The notes: generated from the letters alone by a model not told the origin. A DNA stretch of 44,146 bases from Microbacterium sp. (GCF_017305435.1 NZ_JAFKIP010000008.1:251216-295361), one strand, 5' to 3'; positions 32,577 through 41,561 are shown, counted from the stretch's first letter. Numbers and translations: made by a program.

Positions 32577-33692
32577 ATGGCGTTGACACTCGGAATCGTC
32601 GGAGGCGGCCAGTTGGCGCGCATGATGATCGCACCCGCCGTCGAGCTCGGCATCGACGTGCGCGTGCTCGCGGAGGAGCCGGGCATGTCGGCCGCGCTCG
32701 CCGAAGCCGCGACGGGCGATTACCGCGACCTCGAGACGGTGCGCGCGTTCGCCCGCAGGGTCGACGTCGTGACCTTCGACCACGAGCACGTGCCGCAGGA
32801 GGTGCTGCGGGCCCTCGTCGCCGACGGGGTGGCCGTGCACCCGGGGCCCGACGCGCTGCAGTTCGCGCAGGACAAGCTGCGCATGCGCGCGCGCCTCGCC
32901 GAGCTCGGTGCGCCGCAGCCCGAATGGGCGGAGGTGTCGGATGCCGCGCAGCTGCGGGCCTTCCTCGACGCGAACGGAGGCCGTGCCGTCGTGAAGACCC
33001 CGCGCGGCGGCTACGACGGCAAGGGCGTGCGTGTCGTGTCGCACCCGGACGAGGTCTCCGACTGGTTCGGCGACGGGCCGCTGCTGGCGGAGGAGCTCGT
33101 CGAGTTCTCGCGCGAGCTCGCGCAGCAGGTCGCGCGCCGCCCCTCGGGCGATCTCGTCGTGTATCCCGTCGTGGAGACCGTCCAGCGCGGCGGCGTCTGC
33201 GCCGAGGTCATCGCGCCGGCCCCGCCCGGCGCTCCGCGCCTCGCGGAGGTCGCCGCCCGCATCGGCACGTCGATCGCGGAGGGCCTCGGCGTCACCGGCA
33301 TGCTGGCAGTGGAGCTCTTCGAGACGACCGACGAGCGCCTGCTCGTCAACGAGCTCGCGATGCGCCCGCACAACAGCGGGCATTGGGGCCAGGACGGAGC
33401 GATCACGGGGCAGTTCGAGCAGCACGTGCGGGCCGTGCTCGACCTGCCGCTGGGTGACCCGTCGCCACGGCAGCCGTGGACGGTCATGGTCAACATCCTC
33501 GGCGGACCGGTCTCCGACACGCTCGAGAGCCGGTTCCCCGCGGCGCTGGCGGCGCACCCCGAGGTCAAGGTGCACACGTACGGCAAGGCGCCGCGCCCCG
33601 GCCGCAAGGTGGGTCATGTGAACGCCGTCGGCGACGACCTGGATGCCGTGGTCGAAGGCGCCCGCGCCGCGGCGGCGTTCTTCGCCGGCTGA
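32577..33692 (+). CDS. purK: 5-(carboxyamino)imidazole ribonucleotide synthase
   Basis: 371-residue ATP-grasp enzyme of purine synthesis. It converts aminoimidazole ribonucleotide, bicarbonate and ATP to N5-carboxyaminoimidazole ribonucleotide. The N-terminal motif LGIVGGGQLARMM, the ATP-grasp segment VVKTPRGGYDGKGVRVV and NELAMRPHNSGHW are diagnostic. The ATG at 32577 has a GGAAAGGG ribosome-binding site; an in-frame ATG seven codons upstream (32556) is possible but lacks one. The product is used by PurE, encoded 55 bases downstream. Confidence 0.95.
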   Translation: MALTLGIVGGGQLARMMIAPAVELGIDVRVLAEEPGMSAALAEAATGDYRDLETVRAFARRVDVVTFDHEHVPQEVLRALVADGVAVHPGPDALQFAQDKLRMRARLAELGAPQPEWAEVSDAAQLRAFLDANGGRAVVKTPRGGYDGKGVRVVSHPDEVSDWFGDGPLLAEELVEFSRELAQQVARRPSGDLVVYPVVETVQRGGVCAEVIAPAPPGAPRLAEVAARIGTSIAEGLGVTGMLAVELFETTDERLLVNELAMRPHNSGHWGQDGAITGQFEQHVRAVLDLPLGDPSPRQPWTVMVNILGGPVSDTLESRFPAALAAHPEVKVHTYGKAPRPGRKVGHVNAVGDDLDAVVEGARAAAAFFAG

Positions 33693-33735
33693 CGCCGGCT
33701 GCGCGCCGTTGCGGGGTTTCCCCAGGGTGTCGCCC

Positions 33736-33741
33736 TAGCCT
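33736..33741 (+). promoter_or_regulatory. -10 element of leaderless promoter, purE
   Basis: TAGCCT, then TGTCGG, then the GTG at 33748. This suggests purE can be transcribed apart from purK. Confidence 0.6.
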
Positions 33742-33747
33742 TGTCGG

Positions 33748-34263
33748 GTGACCTCGCCGCTGCACTCCTCGCCCTCCCCGCTCATCGGCGTCGTCATGGG
33801 GTCGGACTCGGACTGGCGTGTCATGAGCGACGCGTCGCAGGCCCTCACCGACTTCGGCATCGCGCACGAGGTCGAGGTCGTGTCCGCGCATCGCACGCCC
33901 GACAAGCTCATCTCGTACGGCCGCACGGCCCGTGCGCGCGGGCTCAAGGCGATCATCGCGGGTGCGGGCGGCGCCGCGCACCTGCCCGGCATGCTGGCAT
34001 CCGTCACCGCGCTTCCGGTGATCGGGGTGCCCGTACAGCTCGCGACGCTCGACGGGATGGACTCGCTGCTGAGCATCGTGCAGATGCCCGCCGGTATCCC
34101 CGTCGCGACGGTGTCGATCAACGGGGCGAAGAACGCCGGGCTCCTTGCGGCGCGCATCCTCGGCGCCTCGGACGCCGACATCGCTGATCGCGTCGAGCAG
34201 TACGCGCGTGACCTGGAGGCCCAGGTCGAGGAGAAGAACCGCCGCCTGAAGGAATCGCTGTGA
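33748..34263 (+). CDS. purE: 5-(carboxyamino)imidazole ribonucleotide mutase
   Basis: 171-residue class I PurE, which moves the carboxylate from N5 to C4 of the imidazole in purine synthesis. The signature parts [18 protein letters not shown] and [15 protein letters not shown], with the catalytic His, are all present, and the length is normal. It precedes the LCP gene by 16 bases, so purine and envelope genes are cotranscribed here, as in several actinobacteria. Confidence 0.95.
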   Translation: MTSPLHSSPSPLIGVVMGSDSDWRVMSDASQALTDFGIAHEVEVVSAHRTPDKLISYGRTARARGLKAIIAGAGGAAHLPGMLASVTALPVIGVPVQLATLDGMDSLLSIVQMPAGIPVATVSINGAKNAGLLAARILGASDADIADRVEQYARDLEAQVEEKNRRLKESL

Positions 34264-34279
34264 GCGCGGGGGAGTCGCT

Positions 34280-35779
34280 GTGAGCGTGTCGGCCCCGCCC
34301 CGCCCGGGCATGCCCGGCGGTGCGCCGCGCGGCCCGTCGTCGCAGGGCGCACGACAGGCCGGGGTCATCCTGGGCGACCAGCCGCTCCGGCGCCCCGATA
34401 CGCGCTCGCCTCAGGTGATGACGCGGCGGGCGTGGTGGCTCGTCGTGCTGAACTTCCTGCTGCCGGGTGCGGCGCAATCGCTCGCGGGCAGCCGCCGGCT
34501 CGCGCGGGTGGGGCTGACGGCGACGCTCGTCATGTGGCTGCTCGTCATCGCCGGCATCGGCGTGACGATCGTGTCGCCGGGTCTTCTCACGTCGCTCATG
34601 ACGAACGGGTTCTTCCTGCTGCTCGTGCAGATCGTGCTGCTCGCGTACGCGGTCCTCTGGGTCGTGCTCACGATCGACACGCTCCGACTCGTGCGGCTCG
34701 TGAAGCTGAAGCCGAAGGCGCGGCCGCTCGTGGCGCTCCTCGCGATCGTGGGGCTCGTGATCGGGGGCGGTGGGGTGACGTATGCCGCGCAGCAGCTCAT
34801 CGCGCCGGCGCGTGAGGCCCTGGCATCCATCTTCACGAACAACGATCCGCCCGTGCCGCCCTCCAACGGGTACTACAACTTCCTGCTGCTGGGTGCCGAT
34901 TCGGGCCTCGGGCGCGACTCGATGCGGTTCGACAGCATCTCGGTGGTCTCGGTGAACGCGGAGACGGGCGGGGTGCACATCACCGGCATCCCGCGCGATC
35001 TCGCGTACGTGCCGTTCGCCGACGGGCCCATGCACGACCTCTACCCCGACGGTTTCGAGGGTCACTACTCGGAGACGTGCGGGTGGGGTCCCGGGATCAA
35101 CCAGCTCATGAACGCCGTCGAAATCTGTCAGGACGACGGCGGCACAGGCCTGTATCCGGATGCCGCGGCGCACTCCTCGACGCCGGCGATCGAGGCGACG
35201 AAGTCTGCCGCGGAGGGCATCCTCGGCATCGAGATCCCGTACTACGTCTTCGTCGACATGAAGGGCTTCGCCGACATCGTCGACGCGCTCGGCGGGGTCG
35301 ACATCACGGTGCAGGAGCGGCTGCCCGAGGGCGGCGGGCCGTCGTATGAGGGCGAGCCCGCCGAGGACTGGGCGATCGGCTGGATCGAGGCCGGTCCTCA
35401 GCACATGGACGGCGACACCGCGCAATGGTACGCGCGGTCGCGCTACACGACGAGCGACTGGGACCGGATGCGCAGGCAGCGCGAGCTGCAGCAGGCGATC
35501 CTCGCGCAGGCGAACCCGGCGAACGTGCTCCTGCGGTTCCAGCAGGTCGCGGCGGCGGGCGAAGACCTCGTGCAGACCGACATTCCGAACGGGCTGCTGT
35601 CGTTCCTCGTGCCCCTCGCGGCGAAGGCGAAGGAACTGCCCGTGCAGACGCTCGAGCTCACTCCCGAGGGTGCCGGGATCGACACCGACGAGCCGACCGC
35701 GGATGAATACGCGCACGTGCGCGACCTCGTCCAGCAGAACCTGTACCCGCCGTCGCCGACGCCCACGCCGGAGGGCTGA
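34280..35779 (+). CDS. LytR-CpsA-Psr (LCP) family glycopolymer ligase, polytopic
   Basis: 499 residues. Instead of the single anchor of most LCP proteins, it has four or so hydrophobic helices (about 50-180). The extracellular LCP domain (about 195-420) has YYNFLLLGADSGLGRDSMRF, HITGIPRDLAYVPF and ARSRYTTSDWDRMRRQRELQ, containing the Arg and Asp residues that bind the polyprenyl pyrophosphate. LCP enzymes transfer wall polymers such as teichoic acid or arabinogalactan from lipid carriers to peptidoglycan. The GTG start has a GGGGGAG ribosome-binding site. It is followed after 4 bases by a glycosyltransferase gene, so it may attach the glycan made by the downstream cluster. Confidence 0.9.
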   Translation: MSVSAPPRPGMPGGAPRGPSSQGARQAGVILGDQPLRRPDTRSPQVMTRRAWWLVVLNFLLPGAAQSLAGSRRLARVGLTATLVMWLLVIAGIGVTIVSPGLLTSLMTNGFFLLLVQIVLLAYAVLWVVLTIDTLRLVRLVKLKPKARPLVALLAIVGLVIGGGGVTYAAQQLIAPAREALASIFTNNDPPVPPSNGYYNFLLLGADSGLGRDSMRFDSISVVSVNAETGGVHITGIPRDLAYVPFADGPMHDLYPDGFEGHYSETCGWGPGINQLMNAVEICQDDGGTGLYPDAAAHSSTPAIEATKSAAEGILGIEIPYYVFVDMKGFADIVDALGGVDITVQERLPEGGGPSYEGEPAEDWAIGWIEAGPQHMDGDTAQWYARSRYTTSDWDRMRRQRELQQAILAQANPANVLLRFQQVAAAGEDLVQTDIPNGLLSFLVPLAAKAKELPVQTLELTPEGAGIDTDEPTADEYAHVRDLVQQNLYPPSPTPTPEG

Positions 35780-35783
35780 GGCC

Positions 35784-36911
35784 GTGCCCGCGGTGCTGAG
35801 GGTCGTGCTCGACCAGCTGGTCGCGCCGACGCATGCCGATCTGGGCATGGCGTCGCGGGAGCTGACGCGCGCTCTCGTACGGGCGGCGCCTGCGGGGTGC
35901 GTCGTCGCGGGGATCGTGCCCGCGGCATCCGACGTCGCGGGGGTTGTCGAGGGCGCGGTGCCGGGTCTCGCGGATCTCTCGCGGATGGCGCTTCCGCGGC
36001 GGGAGCTCGCGGCGTCGTGGCAGCTCGGGGTCGCGCCAGGGGTGGGCGGCGGCATGATCCATTCGCCGACGCTCCTCGCTCCGCTCGTCAAACACGATCG
36101 CGTGCACGCGAGCGATCAAACCGTCGTCACGCTGTGGGATCTGGATGCCTGGGACCGGCCCGCCGAGCTCGCGCGCGGCGCCGTCACGTGGCACAAGGCG
36201 ATGCTGAAGCGCGCGGTGCGCTTCGCGGACGCCGTCGTCGTGCCGACGCACGCCATGGCGGTGCGGGTGTCGGAACTCGGATCGTTCGGCGATCGGGTGC
36301 GGGTGATCGCGGGCGCCGCGCCCGAGGGGTTCGCCGTGCCGGTCGATGAGATCGGTCGACGGCGTGCGCTGGACCTGCCGGAGGGCTTCGTGCTGGTATC
36401 GGGGTCGTCGGCACCGTCGGCGGGCGTGTCGGATGCCTTCGCTGCCGTCGTCGCCTCCGGCATCGATCTGCCGGTCGTGGTGCTGGACGCGCCCGAGGGG
36501 GATGAGCCAGGGGTGTTGGATCTCGCCGCGGCGGCGGGTCTCGGCGAGGGGCACGTGCACGTGCGAGGCGCGCTGGAGGATGCCGATCGCGCGGCCGTAC
36601 TCGGCGGTGCGGTTGCGCTTCTCGCGCCGTCACGGCTGTCGGCGTTCCCGTGGCGGGTCGTGGAGGCGCTCGCGGCGGGGGTGCCGGTCGTGGCATCCGA
36701 CACCGACGTGCACCGCGAAGTCGTGCTCGACGGCGGAGTCTTCGCGGATGCGGCGGAAGGCTTGGGGGAGGCGCTCGCCGGCGTGCTGGCCGGCGTGTTG
36801 GCCTCGACGACGGCGGTCGAGCGCTTCGGCGTGCTCGCGGCGGACCGCGGGAGGGCGTTCTCGTGGGCTGGTGCTGCCGAGCGTGTGTGGCAGCTGCACG
36901 CTGACCTGTAG
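35784..36911 (+). CDS. GT4-like glycosyltransferase
   Basis: 375 residues with a GT-B fold. The N-terminal acceptor half ends in WHKAMLKRAVRFADAVVVPT. The C-terminal donor half has LLAPSRLSAFPWRVVEALAA and GVPVVASDTDVHREVV, equivalent to the E-x7-E donor site of GT4 enzymes. The donor sugar is unknown. The GTG start follows the LCP stop by 4 bases. Base composition, and the presence of several GGATGCC words, match the host chromosome, unlike the genes that follow. Confidence 0.85.
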   Translation: MPAVLRVVLDQLVAPTHADLGMASRELTRALVRAAPAGCVVAGIVPAASDVAGVVEGAVPGLADLSRMALPRRELAASWQLGVAPGVGGGMIHSPTLLAPLVKHDRVHASDQTVVTLWDLDAWDRPAELARGAVTWHKAMLKRAVRFADAVVVPTHAMAVRVSELGSFGDRVRVIAGAAPEGFAVPVDEIGRRRALDLPEGFVLVSGSSAPSAGVSDAFAAVVASGIDLPVVVLDAPEGDEPGVLDLAAAAGLGEGHVHVRGALEDADRAAVLGGAVALLAPSRLSAFPWRVVEALAAGVPVVASDTDVHREVVLDGGVFADAAEGLGEALAGVLAGVLASTTAVERFGVLAADRGRAFSWAGAAERVWQLHADL

Positions 36912-36932
36912 GGGCGCCGATAAACTGCCCCT
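36911..36932 (+). promoter_or_regulatory. Promoter with small hairpin ahead of the glycan cluster
   Basis: TAAACT at 36921-36926 is 6 bases before the GTG at 36933, the leaderless spacing. It is flanked by AGGGGC and GCCCCT, which form a 6-base inverted pair around the -10. This is also about where composition changes, so it may be the entry point of transferred DNA. Confidence 0.5.
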
Positions 36933-37877
36933 GTGGGTCATCGAGTCGCTGTAGTCGTTCGTACCAAGAACCGCCCGGAGTTCTTGAGACGAGCCCTTGC
37001 CGATATCGCGGCGCAGACGTACGGCGACCTCGAGATCATCGTCGTGAACGATGGTGGCGATCACGCGTTGGTGACTCGGGTGATCGCCGAATCAGACGTC
37101 GCTGAAAATGTCACGGTATGCGACACCGACCACCCCAGCGGACGCAGCGCTGCCGCGAACCTCGGCGTGAGCGCTGCCCAAACCGAGTTCATCGCATTGC
37201 ACGATGATGACGACCTGTGGCATCCCGACTTTCTCGCCGACGGTGTCGCGTGGCTTGATGCTCATCCGGGATACGGCGGTGTCTCGATGACCACCGAGAT
37301 TGTCTACGAGGAGCTTCGGGACGGCGCGTGGGGTGAGATCGAGCGGGTGCCGTTCTGGAATGGCATGACGCACATCTCGCTCGGAGAGATGCTCGTCGTC
37401 AATCGGATCGTCCCGATCTCCTTCCTCTACCGTCGGGCATTGCACGATGAGCATGGCGGCTACGACGTCACTTTGGATGCTGTGGAGGATTGGGATTTCT
37501 ATCTTCGCGTGATGTGCACACATCCGATCGGATACCTGGCGGGGCCGCCGCGTGCATTCTGGACTCAGCGTCCGTCTGCCAGTGGTGCGGCAGCAAACAG
37601 CATGTTCGAGCTGGCTTCAGAGCACGCGCGGGACGACGCTATCGTCCGCGACAGAGCGCTCTCTAGGTGGATAGCCGACAACGACCTGGCACTGCCGCTC
37701 TACATTGGATCTGTCGAGAAGCGACTGCGTCACGAGTTCTCGGTCGAGCTCGCATCGCAGCTGGAGCGACAGCGCCATGAGATCGTGGGCTCGATGTACG
37801 ACCACCACCCATTGTGGAGGCGGCTGCGCAAGCTTCGTGCGCGCTTCAGTCGGTCCCGCAGCACAGACGGCCAATGA
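36933..37877 (+). CDS. GT2 family glycosyltransferase
   Basis: 314 residues with a GT-A fold. AVVVRTKNRPEFLRRALADI opens the nucleotide-sugar domain, IIVVNDGGD follows, and HDDDDLWHPDFL contains the DxD metal motif. VEDWDFYLRVM is the likely catalytic-base region. The donor and acceptor are unknown. Its stop overlaps the next gene's start by 4 bases. GC content is lower than upstream genes and codon use is less biased, a sign of transfer. Confidence 0.9.
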   Translation: MGHRVAVVVRTKNRPEFLRRALADIAAQTYGDLEIIVVNDGGDHALVTRVIAESDVAENVTVCDTDHPSGRSAAANLGVSAAQTEFIALHDDDDLWHPDFLADGVAWLDAHPGYGGVSMTTEIVYEELRDGAWGEIERVPFWNGMTHISLGEMLVVNRIVPISFLYRRALHDEHGGYDVTLDAVEDWDFYLRVMCTHPIGYLAGPPRAFWTQRPSASGAAANSMFELASEHARDDAIVRDRALSRWIADNDLALPLYIGSVEKRLRHEFSVELASQLERQRHEIVGSMYDHHPLWRRLRKLRARFSRSRSTDGQ

Positions 37878-40162
37878 TCGGCAGCAAAGTGAGGTCGCGG
37901 GTTCGTGCGATGCGCGATGCTCCGATCGTGGGTGCGCTCGTGCGGCTGGTGGACCGCGTCTGGTGGTACCGAAAGATTCGGCGATCCGGCCTGGTCGATC
38001 GGGATTTCTATGCCGCCCAACTCGGCTGGCGGTCGATCTCCGCCAGCGCGGCCACGTGGCACTATGTCTCTCGCGGATTCCGCCGAGGTCTCAGCTTGAA
38101 CCCACTCTTCGATGAGATTTTCGCGGGAGGAGGGTTGCCGGAGGTCTTTCGGGTGCCCGCCCTTTACGCGTACCTGGTCGGCGAACGCGATACGATCGCG
38201 GTCAATCCGTGGTGGGATGCTGTTGGCGCAGGAGGCGCCGTGGAAGGTCCGGCACTGGAACACGTGTGGACGAACCGTGGGCTCGAACTCATCTTGCGGG
38301 CGGGTGATCGAGAGCGACGAATGACGGTCACGGCCCTCCGGGAACTGGCCATCCGCGCGGCTCGGGAGTGGTCGTCGATGCGATGGTCGTCAGGCAGCGA
38401 AGATGTAGCTGCAGAATCCACGGCTCCGTATACCTTGGTGCGCTTCGTCCAGGCTCGCGATCGCAGGTACCACCGCAAGCTCGAACAGGTCGCACGGCTC
38501 GTGCAAGCAAACAAAATAGCGGCGTCGGCCGCGATGATCGAAGCCGATGCCTCGCAGTGGGTTTCCGCGACGGTGCTCTCTGAGATCGAGCCGGGTATCC
38601 GCTTCACGCTTTACAGAGCCCCCAACTCTTGGGGCGAAGTCGTTGCCTCCGAGACAAGGACAGTGCCAACGATCAATCCTCTTGTCGTCCTCGACGCACG
38701 GGCAGATTTCGACGACGTCGAAGTTGAGTCGCTCGCGCGTGAGGGGGGAAGTTCGGTGGCATTCCCGGCTCATCGAGCTCAGGATGGGACGCTCGTCGGA
38801 TTGGGTGCCGCGAGAATTGGCGCGCGTACCTACCGCATCCTCCGCGGCCATCCGGTCGAGGATGCTTCGGTGATAGCGATGCGAGTGCTCGACGTGCCGA
38901 TCGCGGTCGGGCGCAGCTTCGCTATGCCCTTCTCCCAGCTCTTCGAAGGGGGTGGCATTCAGGACGATGACGAGGACATCGAGGCGCTTTCGCTCCGCAT
39001 GAATCGACGAGGCGCGATGCCCCGGGTTCTGCTCGACATCGTTCCCGTCTTGGAGGAGCCGGATCTGCCCGATTGGACCACACGTCACGCGTACGCTCAC
39101 GGTATACAACCGGCGGCCGAGGACGATCGGCAGCGAGCTGAGGAGATCATTTCCTTTGCGGGGTTCGATGTTCGCGGCTGGAGCACTACGCGATCGGGAC
39201 GGCCAACTCCGGCGCTGGAATGGCGGCGTCCACATTCGGACGCGCAACGCTGGGCCATCAAGATCTGTGCTCCGGCCGGCCGAGCAGGAGCTGTCTGGGG
39301 GGACACTCATTTTGCTCGCGGTCTGGCCAGTGCTCTGCGACGTCGTGGACACATGGTCGTGATCGATGCCTACGACGCCCGGGATCGTGACTCGGGCTAC
39401 CTCGACGACGTAAGCGTTGCAATCCGTGGGCCCTACCGGATGAATCCGCCGCGATGGGGAGTGTCGTTGGAGTGGATCATCAGCCACCCGGACGAGGTGT
39501 CTCGCTCGGAGGTCGCGCGCCACGACGGTGTGTTCGCCGCCTCATCCGGATGGTCCGAACGCATGAGCAAGAAATGGGGGCTCAGCATCCGATCCCTTCT
39601 CGAGGCGACCGACACCGATCTCTTCCATCCACGTGGGCTCGAGCGCGGGTCGGACATCGTCTTCGTGGGCACAGCTCGAGGCATCGCGCGCCCTAGTGTG
39701 GTCGCGCCTTTGTCGGCCGGCATCCCCGTTAAGGTTTATGGTCCGGACTGGCGACCATTCATCTCTCAGTCCGCGATTGCTGCCCGCTCGATCCCGAACG
39801 TCGAGTTGCCTGCCCGATACGAGACGGCCGCGGTTGTGCTCAACGATCAGTGGCCTGCCATGCGCCGCGAGGGTTTCATCGCGATGCGTCCTTTCGATGC
39901 CGTTGCGGTCGGTGGCCGGGTGATCTCCGAGGAGGTCGAGGACATCGAGGAGATCTTCCACGGCGCGGTCGTGACCTACCGAGATGCATCCCATCTTGTG
40001 GAGCTGCTTCGAACGGATCCGTCGGAGCTCTTCCCCTCGGACGAGCGCTTGCGCGAGATCGCCGCGGATGTTCGACGCGAGCACTCGTTCGACGCGCGCG
40101 CGGCCGTTCTGGCCGCAGCAGCCCAAAGTGCTGCGCCCGTCGTCGACCGTGCGCGAGGATAG
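37874..40162 (+). CDS. Large multidomain glycosyltransferase (CgeB/GT4-like C-terminus)
   Basis: 762 residues, coupled to the GT2 gene (ATGA). The N-terminal 70 residues include DFYAAQLGWRSIS and WHYVSRGFRRGLSLNPLFDE, similar to a short module found ahead of many polysaccharide glycosyltransferases. The middle (about 170-430) is not recognised. The C-terminal third is GT-B-like: VWGDTHFARGLASALRRRGH, then SLLEATDTDLFHP, the nucleotide-sugar region VFVGTARG, and GFIAMRPFDAVAVGGRVISE, which resembles the Glyco_trans_1_2/CgeB domain. It may combine two activities. It lies between GT2 and GT9 enzymes in the putative heptose-glycan cluster. No signal peptide or membrane helix is seen. Confidence 0.75.
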   Translation: MIGSKVRSRVRAMRDAPIVGALVRLVDRVWWYRKIRRSGLVDRDFYAAQLGWRSISASAATWHYVSRGFRRGLSLNPLFDEIFAGGGLPEVFRVPALYAYLVGERDTIAVNPWWDAVGAGGAVEGPALEHVWTNRGLELILRAGDRERRMTVTALRELAIRAAREWSSMRWSSGSEDVAAESTAPYTLVRFVQARDRRYHRKLEQVARLVQANKIAASAAMIEADASQWVSATVLSEIEPGIRFTLYRAPNSWGEVVASETRTVPTINPLVVLDARADFDDVEVESLAREGGSSVAFPAHRAQDGTLVGLGAARIGARTYRILRGHPVEDASVIAMRVLDVPIAVGRSFAMPFSQLFEGGGIQDDDEDIEALSLRMNRRGAMPRVLLDIVPVLEEPDLPDWTTRHAYAHGIQPAAEDDRQRAEEIISFAGFDVRGWSTTRSGRPTPALEWRRPHSDAQRWAIKICAPAGRAGAVWGDTHFARGLASALRRRGHMVVIDAYDARDRDSGYLDDVSVAIRGPYRMNPPRWGVSLEWIISHPDEVSRSEVARHDGVFAASSGWSERMSKKWGLSIRSLLEATDTDLFHPRGLERGSDIVFVGTARGIARPSVVAPLSAGIPVKVYGPDWRPFISQSAIAARSIPNVELPARYETAAVVLNDQWPAMRREGFIAMRPFDAVAVGGRVISEEVEDIEEIFHGAVVTYRDASHLVELLRTDPSELFPSDERLREIAADVRREHSFDARAAVLAAAAQSAAPVVDRARG

Positions 40163-40298
40163 AATCGAACCCGGTCTGGCTTAGCGCTCCGCGCTTTCGA
40201 GGACTGCGGCTGCGTGACCCGGACGAACCGCCGCGAGCACGCTCGAGGGCCGGCCCGCGAGGTTCTCGACTCATAGACTCCGCGTCGTCTCGGGCGCG
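40163..40298. other. 136-base gap ahead of the GT9 gene
   Basis: It contains TAGACT at 40274-40279, a plausible -10 that would give a leader of about 13 bases before the ATG at 40299, and TAGAAT just after the previous stop. No gene or stable hairpin is evident. Confidence 0.35.
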
Positions 40299-41561
40299 AT
40301 GGAGATGAACGAACGAATGACGATACGAACTGCGCTCCGAAAGATCGAATGGCATGTGAACGCCATTCGTCACCGAGATCCGCTGTCACCGCGAACATTC
40401 TTGCGCCTCTTCGGTAGCGTGCGCAGACGACCGTGGGATACCCGTCGTAGCCCGAAAAGAGTTCTCGTGCTGCGCAGCGACGAGATCGGCGACACGGTCG
40501 CGACCCTCGCCTTGTTGGCGCCGATCCGAGCTCAGTGGCCGGACGCGGCAATCCACCTCCTGGTGAAGCCCGGTCCTGCGACTGTGTTCCACGCCATCAC
40601 GACCATCGATCGGATCATTCCATGGACGCCCATCGGCGAAGGCTCTGCTCTCAAGCGTCAGGTTCTCACCGCGCGGCAGGCTGTTCGGCGGTTCGGTCTA
40701 CGGGGATATGACCTCGCTGTGCTTCCGCGGTGGGACTTCGATGACACACCGATCCGTTACCTGGCCGCGGCTTCGCGGGCGCGCTCAGTCGTAGGCTTCG
40801 CCCCGGTTCCCGAACGCGAGCCAGTATGGCTGGGCGATCAGAGTCAACTGCTCACCGACGTAATCCCTCGCGGTGATGCGCCACTGCTCTCAGTCCAGCA
40901 GCTGGAACGCATTGGCCAGTATCTGGGACTTACGTGGTCGGACCCTGCCGACCAGCCAGTCGGTCGCGAGCTCTTCGACGTGGAGGATGAGCGCCGCGCG
41001 ACTGAGTTGGCGGCGCTTCCGCCAGCGCCCGGTCTGGTGGTCGGGATTGGCATCGGTGCCCGCAATGCGAAGCGGCAGTGGCCTGTGTCGGAGATCGCCT
41101 CCGCGCTTTTCCAGCTTTCTGCCGCAGGACCTGTTTCCGCGCAGATCCTCGGCGGCGAGGTAGATACGGAACGGGCGAAGGAGCTGGCCGGCCTGCTGAG
41201 AGAGCGCGGCGTCTACGCCGCGGATCTGGCAGGTGCGCTCACGTTGAGCGAGAGTGCCGCGGCCATTTCCACGTGTGCTGTCTTCTTGGGCAACGACTCC
41301 GGGCTGCAACACATCGCCAGCAGTCTCAACATCCCCACGGTGGTCGTCACCTGCCATCCAGCAACCGGATCACCGTGGAGTGACAATGCGCCCGAGCGCT
41401 TCGGACCGTGGTCTCAACGTGCCGCCGTCCTTCAACCAGCGCAGCCGGCGGACGGATGTGCTGACGAATGCCTGGCTGACGAGCCGCACTGTATAACGGC
41501 AGTCCGCGCTTCAGACGTCGCCACGGCCATCAACAACGTGCTCAGCTCGGCTGCAGGCTGA
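40299..41561 (+). CDS. GT9 family (heptosyltransferase-like) glycosyltransferase
   Basis: 420 residues. It matches the ADP-heptose:LPS heptosyltransferase family: VLVLRSDEIGDTVATLALLA at the N-terminus, GIGIGARNAKRQWPVSEIAS for donor binding, and FLGNDSGLQHIASSLNIPTV with the conserved D-S/T-G-x-x-H motif. GT9 enzymes usually transfer L-glycero-D-manno-heptose from ADP-heptose; monoderm members are rarer and poorly studied. The neighbouring hldE and gmhA genes make a heptose donor likely. In-frame ATGs at 40305 and 40317 make the exact start uncertain. Its C-terminus has a Cys-rich patch (CADECLADEPHC). Confidence 0.88.
   Translation: MEMNERMTIRTALRKIEWHVNAIRHRDPLSPRTFLRLFGSVRRRPWDTRRSPKRVLVLRSDEIGDTVATLALLAPIRAQWPDAAIHLLVKPGPATVFHAITTIDRIIPWTPIGEGSALKRQVLTARQAVRRFGLRGYDLAVLPRWDFDDTPIRYLAAASRARSVVGFAPVPEREPVWLGDQSQLLTDVIPRGDAPLLSVQQLERIGQYLGLTWSDPADQPVGRELFDVEDERRATELAALPPAPGLVVGIGIGARNAKRQWPVSEIASALFQLSAAGPVSAQILGGEVDTERAKELAGLLRERGVYAADLAGALTLSESAAAISTCAVFLGNDSGLQHIASSLNIPTVVVTCHPATGSPWSDNAPERFGPWSQRAAVLQPAQPADGCADECLADEPHCITAVRASDVATAINNVLSSAAG

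Noticed and set aside
1-36900. GGATGCC enrichment as simple Asp-Ala or Ala-Ser dipeptide abundance.
   Set aside because: The word uses GAT and GCA codons that are otherwise avoided in these genes, and it also occurs in non-coding gaps, so peptide content alone does not explain it.
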